Below, in pieces: positions 53,449 to 61,713 of a stretch of 64,000 nt of DNA; the stretch's first letter is position 1, and every line of letters starts with the position of its first letter. Where the stretch lies: assembly GCF_008728635.1 (NCBI RefSeq), contig NZ_CP044285.1, positions 682,001 to 746,000 on the forward strand, written 5' to 3'. A program made the translations under genes and the position numbers. Below the pieces are notes generated by a model. That model made no database searches. It saw nothing but the letters and a program-made list of their open reading frames with translations, and was not told the DNA's origin. This DNA is from Hymenobacter baengnokdamensis (GTDB taxonomy: Bacteria > Bacteroidota > Bacteroidia > Cytophagales > Hymenobacteraceae).

Positions 53449-53709
53449 ATGTTTACCGCGATTTCAGCTACCGTTCCCTCTAAAAGCATTGAGCAGCAAG
53501 TGCTGCGTATTATCAGTAAGCGCAAGGCTATCAAGGCTGTACGCCTGCGCCGCACCGCCAGCCTGAGTCGCGACCTGAGCTTTGATACCGTCGATGTAGT
53601 AGATATTATCGTGGAGCTGGAGCGCAACTTCCATATTCTAGTGCCCGACGAAGTGCCTTTTTATACCGTTGGCGACTTTGTGCGCTATGTAACGGCCCAC
53701 GCCGCGTAG
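53449..53709 (+). CDS. Acyl-carrier-protein-like protein with Thr at the phosphopantetheine site
   Basis: An 86-residue four-helix carrier-protein fold. It aligns with ACP along its length: SIEQQVLRIISKR / DLSFDTVDVVDIIVELERNF / VPDEVPFYTVGDFVRYV. The helix-II motif, DSL in ACPs, is DTV here, so the Ser that carries 4'-phosphopantetheine is Thr (codon ACC, F-D-T-V). Standard transferases modify Ser, so this protein probably stays apo or has another partner. It is 111 bp after the RND permease and ends in a strong terminator, so it may be the last gene of that operon. Confidence 0.8.
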   Translation: MFTAISATVPSKSIEQQVLRIISKRKAIKAVRLRRTASLSRDLSFDTVDVVDIIVELERNFHILVPDEVPFYTVGDFVRYVTAHAA

Positions 53710-53724
53710 CGGCAGGCAGCCGCT

Positions 53725-53779
53725 ACGAACCAAGAAGCCCCCTGACTTCCGTGCGAGGTCAGGGGGCTTCTTGGTTCGT
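53725..53779. terminator. Strong bidirectional terminator
   Basis: A 22-bp perfect stem (53725-53746 with 53758-53779) around an 11-nt loop lies between the convergent ACP-like and YkvA-like genes; the right arm ends 11 bp before the YkvA stop. Confidence 0.8.
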
Positions 53780-53789
53780 GTTTTTTGCT

Positions 53790-54560
53790 TTAGCGCACGT
53801 TGCCACCCGTTTCGATGCGGCCATCGTTGCCGTCGCGGCTGCTATCGGTTGTGTTGGCTATGGCATCAATACCAGGGCGATTGTCGCTGCCCACATCGGC
53901 CCCGGCATCGTGCACCGGGCGGGTAGTGGAGCTGGAAGGCGAGCCCAGCCCGGCATCGGTAGCCGACTGCCCGGTACCAGCCGGCCCATCGGGCAGGGCC
54001 AGGGTACCGGCGTTTTTGGCCGATTGATTGGTTGAGGCGGCGCTGCGGGTTTCCCAGGGCTCGGTGGCTGTCCGGTAAGCCGAGCCGGCCCTACGGCTTT
54101 TAAACAGTTCGTCGTCGGCCACTACAGTAGCCGCCTTGGCAGCCTCCCATTCGTGAAACTTATCCAGCTCGTGCTTAATGGAAGTGGAAAACCAGGCTAT
54201 CAGCGCCATATCATCGAGCAGGCCCACCACCGGAATAAAATCCGGAATCAGGTCAATCGGCGATAGAAAATAGATGAGCACCGCCACGGCAGCCACTACC
54301 GTAGTAGTAGGCACACCCGTGTACTCACCGGCGGCACTCAGCTTGATGAGGCGAAACAAGCTCTGGATGGTTTCCCAGGCCTCGTGGGCCAGCGTACCAA
54401 TTTCCTTTTTCTCGCGGGCTTTGTTAAAGGCGTCGAGCAGCAGCTTCTTCAGGCGCGTAGGCTGCTTGATGTAGCCTTCGGCGGCAGCCAGAAATTTCTT
54501 AAAGATGACGGAGGCAGCGATATCACTGCCGGAGGGCGGAGGCGTGTTAGAAGTAGCCAT
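53790..54560 (-). CDS. YkvA (DUF1232) family protein with low-complexity tail
   Basis: A 256-residue protein. Residues 55-130 carry the YkvA/DUF1232 domain with its signature VLIYFLSPIDLIPDFIPVVGLLDDMALIAW. The C-terminal 90 residues are rich in Ser, Thr, Gly, Asp and Asn and look disordered. The domain is membrane-associated in other bacteria; function is unknown. It is monocistronic between two terminators. Confidence 0.85.
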   Translation of the reverse strand: MATSNTPPPSGSDIAASVIFKKFLAAAEGYIKQPTRLKKLLLDAFNKAREKKEIGTLAHEAWETIQSLFRLIKLSAAGEYTGVPTTTVVAAVAVLIYFLSPIDLIPDFIPVVGLLDDMALIAWFSTSIKHELDKFHEWEAAKAATVVADDELFKSRRAGSAYRTATEPWETRSAASTNQSAKNAGTLALPDGPAGTGQSATDAGLGSPSSSTTRPVHDAGADVGSDNRPGIDAIANTTDSSRDGNDGRIETGGNVR

Positions 54561-54658
54561 GCTGAAAAAAGGAGGGAAAGCGAAGCGGCACCGCCGCCGA
54601 AGGTTAGCAACTGGCTGTTTACTGCATTAGCGGCTGCCAAGTTATACGGGCCCAAAAA

Positions 54659-54690
54659 AACGACTCCCGGCGCAAATGCCAGGAGTCGTT
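54659..54690 (-). terminator. Terminator of the NlpC/P60 gene
   Basis: AACGACTCC (54659-54667) pairs with GGAGTCGTT (54682-54690), with an inner GGC/GCC. On the minus strand a run of seven T follows. Confidence 0.75.
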
Positions 54691-54714
54691 ATCAACAGGG
54701 TAGCCGCTGGGTGC

Positions 54715-55422
54715 TTACTCGGGGCGGGCGTGCTCGGCGGCAGCCAGCATTTCTATCACGTCGGCCGGGGTGGTGGGCGCCGGGGCAGCCTCCGTGCCAG
54801 CCACGCGGCCGGCCGCGTAGAAGTTGTGGTGGTAGTAGGGCTGATTGAGCGAGCTTACCATCACGCCACCATTGCAGGCCGAGTGGGCAAAGCGCCCGTC
54901 TTTCAGGTAGATACCTACGTGGTAGATAGCCCCGTGGCCGTGACGGAAAAACACGAGGTCACCGGCTTTCATATCAGTTTTGGCCACCCGCTTCACCGTC
55001 GAGAACATGGAGCGCGAGCTGCGCTGCAGGGTGATACCATATACTTTTTTGAATACTTGCGTCACGAAGCCCGAGCAGTCGGTACCCCGGCGCGAGTTGG
55101 AGCCGTAGCTGTAAGGCGTGCCGAGCCAGTCGGTTACGGTTTGCAGCAGCGTTTTATTTTCGGTGTGAGCCAGGTGTACGCCCAGCGTCTGGTTGTAGTA
55201 GCCGTAGGCCAGCGAGTCGCGCGAGGCCCTAACGGCGCCCGATTCGTCGGTAGCCGGCTTGGTGGCCGAGCCATCGGAGCCGAGCAGGCCCGAAAGCAAA
55301 GAGGCCTCGGCGACTGCCGGAGCTGAAGCGCCAGCCGAAGCCGGGGCATCGGGCATTTTTTCAAAGCAAAAGGAAAGCGCCAGGGAAGCAGCGGCGAGGC
55401 AAGATAGCAGGGTATTCTTCAT
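54715..55422 (-). CDS. NlpC/P60 (C40) cell-wall peptidase, exported
   Basis: A 235-residue exported hydrolase with a signal-peptide-like N-terminus (MKNTLLSCLAAASLALSFCF), a low-complexity linker, and a C-terminal NlpC/P60 domain. The catalytic Cys is in SRRGTDCSGFVTQVFKK, His in IYHVGIYLKDGRFAHSA. Such enzymes cut the stem peptides of peptidoglycan. The core starts at LLQTVTDWLGTPYSYGSNS. Whether it is a true lipoprotein is unclear because the Cys in FCFEK lacks a small residue before it. Confidence 0.92.
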   Translation of the reverse strand: MKNTLLSCLAAASLALSFCFEKMPDAPASAGASAPAVAEASLLSGLLGSDGSATKPATDESGAVRASRDSLAYGYYNQTLGVHLAHTENKTLLQTVTDWLGTPYSYGSNSRRGTDCSGFVTQVFKKVYGITLQRSSRSMFSTVKRVAKTDMKAGDLVFFRHGHGAIYHVGIYLKDGRFAHSACNGGVMVSSLNQPYYHHNFYAAGRVAGTEAAPAPTTPADVIEMLAAAEHARPE

Positions 55423-55741
55423 TGTCCGTCGTTGGGGTGGGCACCGGCCAGCGCCCTCAAGCTGGCTGACCGGGAAGGCAGAAAAGCGTAAACTGTTGCG
55501 CTAGGCAGTGCCGCTAAGCGGCTGGAATTAAGGTTGAGTGAAAGCGTAATAGCTACCTTTTAAAAGCTTTTTTAGCGGGTAGCCAGTAGCCAAAGCTAAG
55601 CAATAAAAACCTAACCCACCTACTAATTTCTTAAAAAAAGTATGTTTTTCTTTAAAAAGTACCGTAAAAGAACTAATATTTAGCAATTCCACTTGCAACC
55701 TTCCTTGATTTGGTTTCGTAGCCACGCCCGAATTTTATACA
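55423..55741. other. 319-bp AT-rich divergent intergenic region
   Basis: It separates the NlpC/P60 gene (minus) from the HExxH gene (plus). The right half is AT-rich with several A/T runs. No clear promoter pair, RNA gene or repeat was found; a 65-codon frame on the minus strand looks like chance. Confidence 0.45.
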
Positions 55742-56080
55742 ATGAGTAAGCTCAACACTTTTGTCAATTCTCCCCTGGCCCGTATTGCCCGGCTGGTACT
55801 GGGGCGTGCTCCCCGCGTGGCCATGGTGCTGGGCCAGACCGTGCACCTGAGCGGGGCCACCCGCGAAGAGTTTCTGGCCGACCCTGAGTGGGTAGCGCAC
55901 GAGGAAGTACACCTGCGCCAGGTGCGCGAGCTGGGCACCGTCCGCTTTCTGTGGCTCTATCTCGTAGAGTCGGCGCGAGTAGGCTACTACCAGAATAAGT
56001 TTGAGGTAGAAGCGCGGGAGGGTGCCCGACGCTTCGTTGAAGGAGCTACCAGCCCGACAGCGCAACCACATCGGCCCTGA
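55742..56080 (+). CDS. Small HExxH (DUF4157-like) protein
   Basis: A 112-residue protein with WVAHEEVHLRQ (H53, E54, H57, then Q60), a zinc-metallopeptidase-like HExxH, and the downstream FLWLYLVESARVGYYQNKFEVEAR that usually follows it in short DUF4157-like proteins. I recall the family as unproven for catalysis. No signal peptide is seen, only a moderately hydrophobic N-terminal stretch. It stands 165 bp upstream of the gene at 56246; a functional link is not shown. Confidence 0.75.
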   Translation: MSKLNTFVNSPLARIARLVLGRAPRVAMVLGQTVHLSGATREEFLADPEWVAHEEVHLRQVRELGTVRFLWLYLVESARVGYYQNKFEVEAREGARRFVEGATSPTAQPHRP

Positions 56081-56245
56081 TGAAAAGCGCTTCGCTGGGT
56101 GCCAGCCAGGTTGCGCCCGCCCGCGTCAATGCTTCTCAGTAAGGGGCCACTACTTGCAACCCACGGCGCCTGAATTACGAATACAGCAGTGCCACTGCTC
56201 CGGCGGCGGCCAACCATATCCTTTTCCCATTACTCTTCTTCGCTC

Positions 56246-57004
56246 ATGGAACCTACGTCCAACCAGCCGTACACCGGCTCAGCCACCCCTTCGCATTCCA
56301 ACGCTAATCAGGCTTTCGGTACGTCTTCACACGCTGACAGCCAGTTTTCTACTACGGCGGCTCATGCTACCGGCCAGGGCCAGTATCCAACCGATTATAC
56401 TACTAACCAGCCGGCGGCCGATGGCATTCAGGGTGCTTTGAACAGCGCATTGACCAGCGGCAAGCAATGGCTCGCCGATTCGGGGCTGACCGACCAGGCG
56501 CAACAGCTGCCGCAGGCTGCTAAAGACCTGGGTGCCCAGGCCTGGACCCGCATTAGCAACTTATCTAATACGCAGAAGGCAGTAGGCGTGGGCCTACTGG
56601 CAGCGGGTATCGCCCTGCTGGCCACCCGCAACAAAAGTTCGCACGAGGAGGAAACCGAATACCGCCACAAGTCGCGCCGCTCGCCGTTTGACAAAAACTC
56701 GCGGGCTGATGCCGGCGATGACTATAGCCCGCGTGGCGCGCAGCAGCGTCCCTGGGGCAGCAGCCGCTACGGGGCCGGCAACCCCCGCGTGAGCTCGGGT
56801 AGCGGCTACGCCTCCTCGCACCAGCACGGAGCCGACTACGGCAGCCGCACGGCTTCATCAGACTACAGCAACAACGTAGGCAGCAAATCGTATGGCAGCG
56901 GCCAGCGCCGCGACCAGGGGCCGGCTTCGGGCAGCCGCTACGATGCTAAGACCTCGGGCAGCCAGAACCCTAATAACCTCGACCAGCTGAACAGCGCCTA
57001 TTAA
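56246..57004 (+). CDS. Low-complexity single-TM protein
   Basis: A 252-residue protein of unknown function. Residues 1-65 are Ser/Thr/Asn/Gln-rich, 66-110 are an amphipathic helical region (LNSALTSGKQWLADSGLT), and one TM segment lies at about 112-126 (VGVGLLAAGIALLATR). The C-terminal 120 residues are rich in Ser, Gly, Tyr, Arg and Asp (SSGSGYASSHQHGADYGS), which suggests disorder or phase-separating behaviour. ATG at 56246 is preferred; the frame is open from 56189. A clean terminator follows. Confidence 0.7.
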   Translation: MEPTSNQPYTGSATPSHSNANQAFGTSSHADSQFSTTAAHATGQGQYPTDYTTNQPAADGIQGALNSALTSGKQWLADSGLTDQAQQLPQAAKDLGAQAWTRISNLSNTQKAVGVGLLAAGIALLATRNKSSHEEETEYRHKSRRSPFDKNSRADAGDDYSPRGAQQRPWGSSRYGAGNPRVSSGSGYASSHQHGADYGSRTASSDYSNNVGSKSYGSGQRRDQGPASGSRYDAKTSGSQNPNNLDQLNSAY

Positions 57005-57026
57005 GCGCCTGGGCAAAACCATCGGC

Positions 57027-57060
57027 AAAGGGCCGGCTGCGCTTGCAGCCGGCCCTTTTT
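57027..57060 (+). terminator. Rho-independent terminator
   Basis: AAAGGGCCGGCTGC-GCTT-GCAGCCGGCCCTTT plus T-tail, 23 bp after the stop at 57004. A 14-bp stem with 4-nt loop. Confidence 0.85.
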
Positions 57061-57077
57061 GCGTAAACTTGCCGCCT

Positions 57078-58442
57078 ATGCTCTTTTATACCCTCATGAA
57101 ACCCCTGGTGCGCGTGGGGTTGCGCGTGTTTTTTCGCCGGCTTGAGGTGCGCCACCGGGAGCGCCTGCGCCAACCCGGCCCGCTCATGCTGTGTAGCAAC
57201 CACCCCAATACCCTGATGGACCCGCTCGTGACGGCCGTGCACCGCCGCCAGCCCATCGCGTTTCTGGCCAAGAGCACCTTCTTCAAAAACCCCTTCCTCG
57301 GGGCTATTATGCGCTCGGGCAACTGCATTCCCATCTTCCGGCGGCAGGATGCCGAAACCGGCGCCGAGGCCCTGAGCGCCGCGCAGCTGGCGGCCAGCAA
57401 CGAGGCCAGCTTTGGGCGCTGCTACGACTACCTAGAGCGCGGCGGCACGGTCATGATTTTTCCGGAAGGCACCAGCGTGAGCGAGCGCCGGCTGCGGCCC
57501 CTCAAAACCGGCGCGGCCCGCATCGCGCTGGGCACGGAGGCCCGGCACGATTTCCGACTGGGCCTGAAAATTGTGTGCGTGGGCACCAACTACTTCGACC
57601 CCAGCCGCTTTCGCTCCGATGTATTCTTGAACGTGGCCCCGCCGATTGAGGTGAGCGACTACGCGGCCCGCTACCGGCAAGACCCCGACGCGGCGGCCGA
57701 TGAGATGACCGAGGAGATTCGCCGCCGGCTTACGCGCCGGCTCGTTATCAGCCGCGCGGCCGAGGACGAGCAGCTGGCCCAGCAGGTGGAGCGCACCTTC
57801 GGCGACCACCTCAACCCCGACGACGACCCCACCACGCTCTACGATAATTTTCAGCTCAGCCGCACCCTGCTCGATGCGCTGGCCTGGTTTGAGCAGCACG
57901 ACGCGGGCCGCCTGGCGGCCCTGCGCACCGCCCTCAGCGAGTACCTGGCCAACTTGCAGCACCAGCGCCTCGACGATGATGACTTCGACCAAAGCCAGCG
58001 CCCCGGCACCGGGCTGGCCGACTACCTGTACCTGATAGCTGGCTTTCCGGTGTGGCTCTATGGGCTGCTTACCAATTATCTGCCCTATAAGCTGCCGGCT
58101 GAAATAGCCCACCGCGCCACCCGCGAAACGGAGTTTATCGCGGGTATTATGCTGGGCGTGGGTATGCTCACCTTTCCGCTGGCTTATGCGCTGGAAGCGG
58201 CCGCCGTGCAGCACTGGCTTACGCACGACTGGCGTCTTACCCTGCTATTTGTGAGCAGCTTACCCATCGCGGGCTTTTACGCGCTGGGCTATTGGCAAAC
58301 CCTGAGCGCCCGGCTTCGCCGCCTGCGCGTGCGCCGCCTGCCGGGCGCTACCCGCAGCCTGCTGCAAGCGCAGCGCACGACGGTACTACGCCTGCTCGAC
58401 GAAGCCCGCGAAGCTTACGCACAACGCCCGGTCACGAGGTAG
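57078..58442 (+). CDS. PlsC-type phospholipid acyltransferase with C-terminal membrane region
   Basis: A 454-residue protein. Residues 10-200 form the PlsC/LPLAT domain with NHPNTLMDPLV (motif I, the NHx4D form), AFLAKSTFFKNPFLG, IPIFRRQDA and IFPEGTSVSERRLRPLKTGAARIA (motif III). Residues 320-410 hold four hydrophobic segments, an extension common in Bacteroidota PlsC-like proteins. It would acylate lysophosphatidate or a related glycerolipid at the inner membrane. ATG 57078 is preferred over a TTG at 57069. Confidence 0.9.
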   Translation: MLFYTLMKPLVRVGLRVFFRRLEVRHRERLRQPGPLMLCSNHPNTLMDPLVTAVHRRQPIAFLAKSTFFKNPFLGAIMRSGNCIPIFRRQDAETGAEALSAAQLAASNEASFGRCYDYLERGGTVMIFPEGTSVSERRLRPLKTGAARIALGTEARHDFRLGLKIVCVGTNYFDPSRFRSDVFLNVAPPIEVSDYAARYRQDPDAAADEMTEEIRRRLTRRLVISRAAEDEQLAQQVERTFGDHLNPDDDPTTLYDNFQLSRTLLDALAWFEQHDAGRLAALRTALSEYLANLQHQRLDDDDFDQSQRPGTGLADYLYLIAGFPVWLYGLLTNYLPYKLPAEIAHRATRETEFIAGIMLGVGMLTFPLAYALEAAAVQHWLTHDWRLTLLFVSSLPIAGFYALGYWQTLSARLRRLRVRRLPGATRSLLQAQRTTVLRLLDEAREAYAQRPVTR

Positions 58443-58449
58443 CTACCTG

Positions 58450-58511
58450 GCACCAGTACCTGGATGAATAATATATAATTAATTATATATTATTCATCCA
58501 GGTACTGGTGC
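58450..58511. terminator. 62-bp perfect palindrome at convergent gene ends
   Basis: Two 31-bp arms meet without a loop at 58480/58481. It starts 8 bp after the PlsC stop, and its right arm contains the last seven codons of the REC-TrxR gene (stop at 58490). Confidence 0.75.
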
Positions 58512-60145
58512 ACAAATTTGATGGCCATACTGCCTTCGCCTACGGCCGAAGCTACGCGGGCCATGGCCCCGGCGCGGCCATCGCCGGCCGCGAACAAGCC
58601 CGGCACGCAGGTTTCCAGTAAATAAGGCTCGCGGTCTTTTTTCCAGGCCGTTTTGTAGCGCGGGTCGGCTACCAGGTCGCGGCCGGTGAGCAGGTAGCCT
58701 TTCGGGTCGCACAGGGCCAGCTGGCATATCCATTCGGTGCTGGGCTTGGCCCCGATGAATACGAAGAGTGCCCGGGCGGGACGCTTTTCGGGCTGGTGGC
58801 CTTCCTGCTCAATAACTACGGCGTCGAGGGCCTGCTCGCCGCAGGCTTCGCGCACCTGGGTACGCGGCAGAATCTCGATGTTGGGCGTCTGACTAATCTG
58901 CTCAATAAGATAGGCCGACATGCTGGCGGCCAGGCTTTCGCCCCGAATAACAATAAATACCCGCGAGGCATAGGTAGAGAGGTACATAGCTGCCTGCCCC
59001 GCCGAGTTGCCCCCGCCAATGATGTACACTGGCTGGGCGCTACAGCTGCGGGCCTCGGTGCGGGCGGCCCCGTAGTACACGCCGGCTCCGCTGAGGCGGT
59101 CGAGCCCCGGCACATTAAGAATGCGGTAGCTGACGCCCGTGGTGAGTACTACAGCGCGGGCTTTTACCTCCGTATCGTCGCTCATGGTCAGCACTTTGTA
59201 GCCATCCTGCACGCAGAGGCTTTTCACTTCCTGCGGCGCCATAAACTCGGCCCCGAGGCGGGTGGCCTGGGTCCAGGCACGGTGAGCCAGCTCGGCCCCG
59301 CTCACGCCGGTAGGAAAACCCAGGTAGTTTTCGATGCGCGACGACGAGCCGGCCTGCCCGCCCGGCGTCTGGCGCTCGATGATGAGCGTTTTTAACCCCT
59401 CCGAGGCCCCGTATACGGCGGCGGCCAGCCCGGCCGGCCCCGCCCCGATAACCACCACATCGTACAGCTCCTGCTTGGCATCGACGAGCAGGCCCAGATG
59501 CCGGGCCAGGTCGAGCTTGTTGGGCTTGGCGACGGCCTTGCCATCAGGGCAGATAACAACCGGCAGGTCTTCCGCTTCAAACCCATTGGCTTTGAGCAAT
59601 ACCTTGGCCTCGGCACTTTGCTCAAAGTCAAGCCACTGGTAGCCCACCATGTAGCCGCTCAGGAAATCTTTCAGCTCGTGCGAGAGCGGCGACCACTGAA
59701 AGCCAATCAGCCGCAGGCCCGCGAAGGCCGGCTGGTACGAGGCCTGCCAGCTGGCCAGCAAATCGTGCAGCGTAGGGTAGAGCAGCTGCTCGGGCGGGTC
59801 CCAGGGCTTGAGCAGATAATAGTCGAGCTGCGCCGAGTTGATAGCTTTAATGGCCGCTGTTGTATCGGCATAGGCTGTGAGCAACACCCGCTTAGCTTCC
59901 GGAAACAGCTCGCGGGCGCGGGTCAGCACCTCCACGCCCTCCACCTCGGGCATGCGCTGGTCGGCCAGCACCAAGGCCAGCGGCTCGGCGCGGGCGCGTA
60001 GCTCGGTAAGAGTCGTCAGGGCTTCGGGACCCGAGCTGACGCTCAGAATACGGTAGTCTTTGCGAAACTCCTGGCGCAAATCGCGGGTGATGGCTGCCAG
60101 CACCTGCGCGTCGTCGTCAACAGTCAGAATAATCGGCTTTTTCAT
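58490..60145 (-). CDS. Response regulator fused to glutaredoxin-like and thioredoxin-reductase-like modules
   Basis: A 551-residue three-part protein. REC domain (1-125): acidic DDD at 10-12, phosphoacceptor D62 (LVLADQRMPE), T90, K113 (LLKPW). Grx/Trx-like domain (about 143-220): where CPYC is expected it has SPLS (152-155), and LPVVICPDGK carries the cis-Pro. TrxR-like FAD/NAD domain (228-550): GAGPAG (234-239), GGGNSA (377-382) and a final AAGDGRAGAMARVA; the CxxC of true thioredoxin reductases is absent (ARSCSAQPV). The enzyme thus lacks the usual disulfide relay, so its electron acceptor is unclear. It is 76 bp downstream of a histidine kinase in the same direction. Confidence 0.9.
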   Translation of the reverse strand: MKKPIILTVDDDAQVLAAITRDLRQEFRKDYRILSVSSGPEALTTLTELRARAEPLALVLADQRMPEVEGVEVLTRARELFPEAKRVLLTAYADTTAAIKAINSAQLDYYLLKPWDPPEQLLYPTLHDLLASWQASYQPAFAGLRLIGFQWSPLSHELKDFLSGYMVGYQWLDFEQSAEAKVLLKANGFEAEDLPVVICPDGKAVAKPNKLDLARHLGLLVDAKQELYDVVVIGAGPAGLAAAVYGASEGLKTLIIERQTPGGQAGSSSRIENYLGFPTGVSGAELAHRAWTQATRLGAEFMAPQEVKSLCVQDGYKVLTMSDDTEVKARAVVLTTGVSYRILNVPGLDRLSGAGVYYGAARTEARSCSAQPVYIIGGGNSAGQAAMYLSTYASRVFIVIRGESLAASMSAYLIEQISQTPNIEILPRTQVREACGEQALDAVVIEQEGHQPEKRPARALFVFIGAKPSTEWICQLALCDPKGYLLTGRDLVADPRYKTAWKKDREPYLLETCVPGLFAAGDGRAGAMARVASAVGEGSMAIKFVHQYLDE

Positions 60146-60221
60146 AAACGGGTTCGGGGTGAGCTAGTGCTTGCCGTAGGGTACAGGCTGCATAATAGTT
60201 GCTTTTCGGGCAGGTTGCTGA

Positions 60222-61622
60222 TTACGCTACCTTGCCCGGCAGCCATACCGCCAGCTCGGTACGGCCTGGCTCCGACCTGGCTTCCAGCTGGCCGCCGTGC
60301 TCCTGCACAATGCGCCGGGCAATATCAAGCCCCAGGCCGCTGCCTTCGCCGGCGGGCTTAGTCGTGTAAAAGGGCTCGTACATATGGGCCAGCACTTCGG
60401 GCGCAATGCCGCTGCCATTGTCGATAATGCTGACGCAAACGCCATCGGCTTCCTTTACCGCCTGCACCGTAAGTACGCCACCACTCGCGGGCAGGGCATC
60501 AATGGCGTTATCCAACAAATTGGTCCACACCTGATTAAGCTGACCCGCCTCGCCCAGTACCATCGGCAAATCGGGGCTATAGGTACGGATGAGCTTGCCG
60601 TTTTTCTGCCGCAGGGCGTGGTCAAATATATTAAGCGTGCTATCTAAGCCGCTGGTTACGACCAGCAGCTCGCGCCCGCCGGCGCGGTCCATGTGCGAGT
60701 AGGTTTTAACATTGCCCACCAGGGTGCTGATGCGCTGGCTGGCCTCATGAATGTCGTGGGTAAGGCGCAGCGCGGAAAGGTGGCTTTCGAACCAGGCCAG
60801 GGCGGGCGGGCGCGCCGGCGCGGGCAGCGACGCCACCAGCGGGGTAAGGGTGGCCGCGGTGTAGCCGGCATCGAGCAGGCCGGGCGCTAGGGCAAAGCCA
60901 TCGGGGCAGCCCTGAGCTTGCAGCCAATCGGCCAGCTCGTCTTCGCAGTCGGCCCGGTCTAGGGCCGAGCGCACCGGCGCCGCCTCGGGCAGGCCGCCGT
61001 AGTTCAGCAAAGCGGCTACGGCTTCGGCGGGCGGGCAGGCCGCCAGCAGGTTGGTGAGCAAAAAGGGCTTTTTTTTCAGCGCCTCGTTCAAGGCAGCCGA
61101 TGCGCGGGCAATAGCTGCCGCGGGGTTGTTCAGCTCGTGGGCCAGGCCTGCCGACAGCTTGCCCAGGGCACGCAGCTTATCGTCGCGCTCCTGGCCCCGC
61201 ACTTCGTCGCGGGCGCGGTCGCTCATCACGGCTACCAGGCGCTGCACCAGCTCGGGGCTTACCTGCTCCAGGGCCGGAAACTGGGTGCGCGGCAGCAAGA
61301 ACAGCTTGGTGTTGCCTACCGCAACACCCTGCCCGCGAAATACTTGTAGCCGCGAATAAGGCAGCACGCCGCTAAGATAGCCGGCCTCAATACGAAAAAT
61401 CGGCTCGCGCCGGCCATTGTCGAGGCGGTAATATTGCATTGTGCCTGCTACTACGGCTATCATCACATCGGCCGGGTCGCCGGCCTGCACCAGTATTTCC
61501 CCATCGGCATACTGGCGCAACTCACCCGCTTGCAGCAGCCAGTCAAGCACGTCGGCGGGCAGGCCCTGAAACGCAATAATGCCACTGAGCGCGGCGGGGT
61601 CGGGAGGAAGTTGCTGAGCCAT
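60222..61622 (-). CDS. Soluble histidine kinase with cyclic-nucleotide-binding domain
   Basis: A 466-residue kinase without membrane segments. Residues 10-125 form a Crp-like cNMP-binding domain (LRQYADGEILVQAGDPADVMIAVVAG, in pieces), though the Arg/Glu phosphate-binding cassette is not clearly conserved. The H-box is LSAGLAHELNNPAAAIARAS (H162), with an unusually long helical stretch before the HATPase domain: N box VWTNLLDNAIDALPA, G1 IDNGSGIA and G2 GSGLGLDIARRIVQEHG. ATG at 61622; the frame runs to 61820 but overlaps the mcrB start. It is the probable phosphodonor of the fused regulator at 58490. Confidence 0.9.
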   Translation of the reverse strand: MAQQLPPDPAALSGIIAFQGLPADVLDWLLQAGELRQYADGEILVQAGDPADVMIAVVAGTMQYYRLDNGRREPIFRIEAGYLSGVLPYSRLQVFRGQGVAVGNTKLFLLPRTQFPALEQVSPELVQRLVAVMSDRARDEVRGQERDDKLRALGKLSAGLAHELNNPAAAIARASAALNEALKKKPFLLTNLLAACPPAEAVAALLNYGGLPEAAPVRSALDRADCEDELADWLQAQGCPDGFALAPGLLDAGYTAATLTPLVASLPAPARPPALAWFESHLSALRLTHDIHEASQRISTLVGNVKTYSHMDRAGGRELLVVTSGLDSTLNIFDHALRQKNGKLIRTYSPDLPMVLGEAGQLNQVWTNLLDNAIDALPASGGVLTVQAVKEADGVCVSIIDNGSGIAPEVLAHMYEPFYTTKPAGEGSGLGLDIARRIVQEHGGQLEARSEPGRTELAVWLPGKVA

Positions 61623-61713
61623 ACCCAAAGTAACTACCCAATGCCGTTGAAGTCGCCGGCACCCGGCAGCGGCAACCCGCGTAAGTGCTTCGCAACAGCT
61701 GTTCTTTTGCACC

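Noticed and set aside
55528..55725. A 65-codon minus-strand frame in the AT-rich gap
   Set aside because: GTG start, no ribosome-binding site, Lys/Leu-rich composition explained by A/T content, no similarity recognised.
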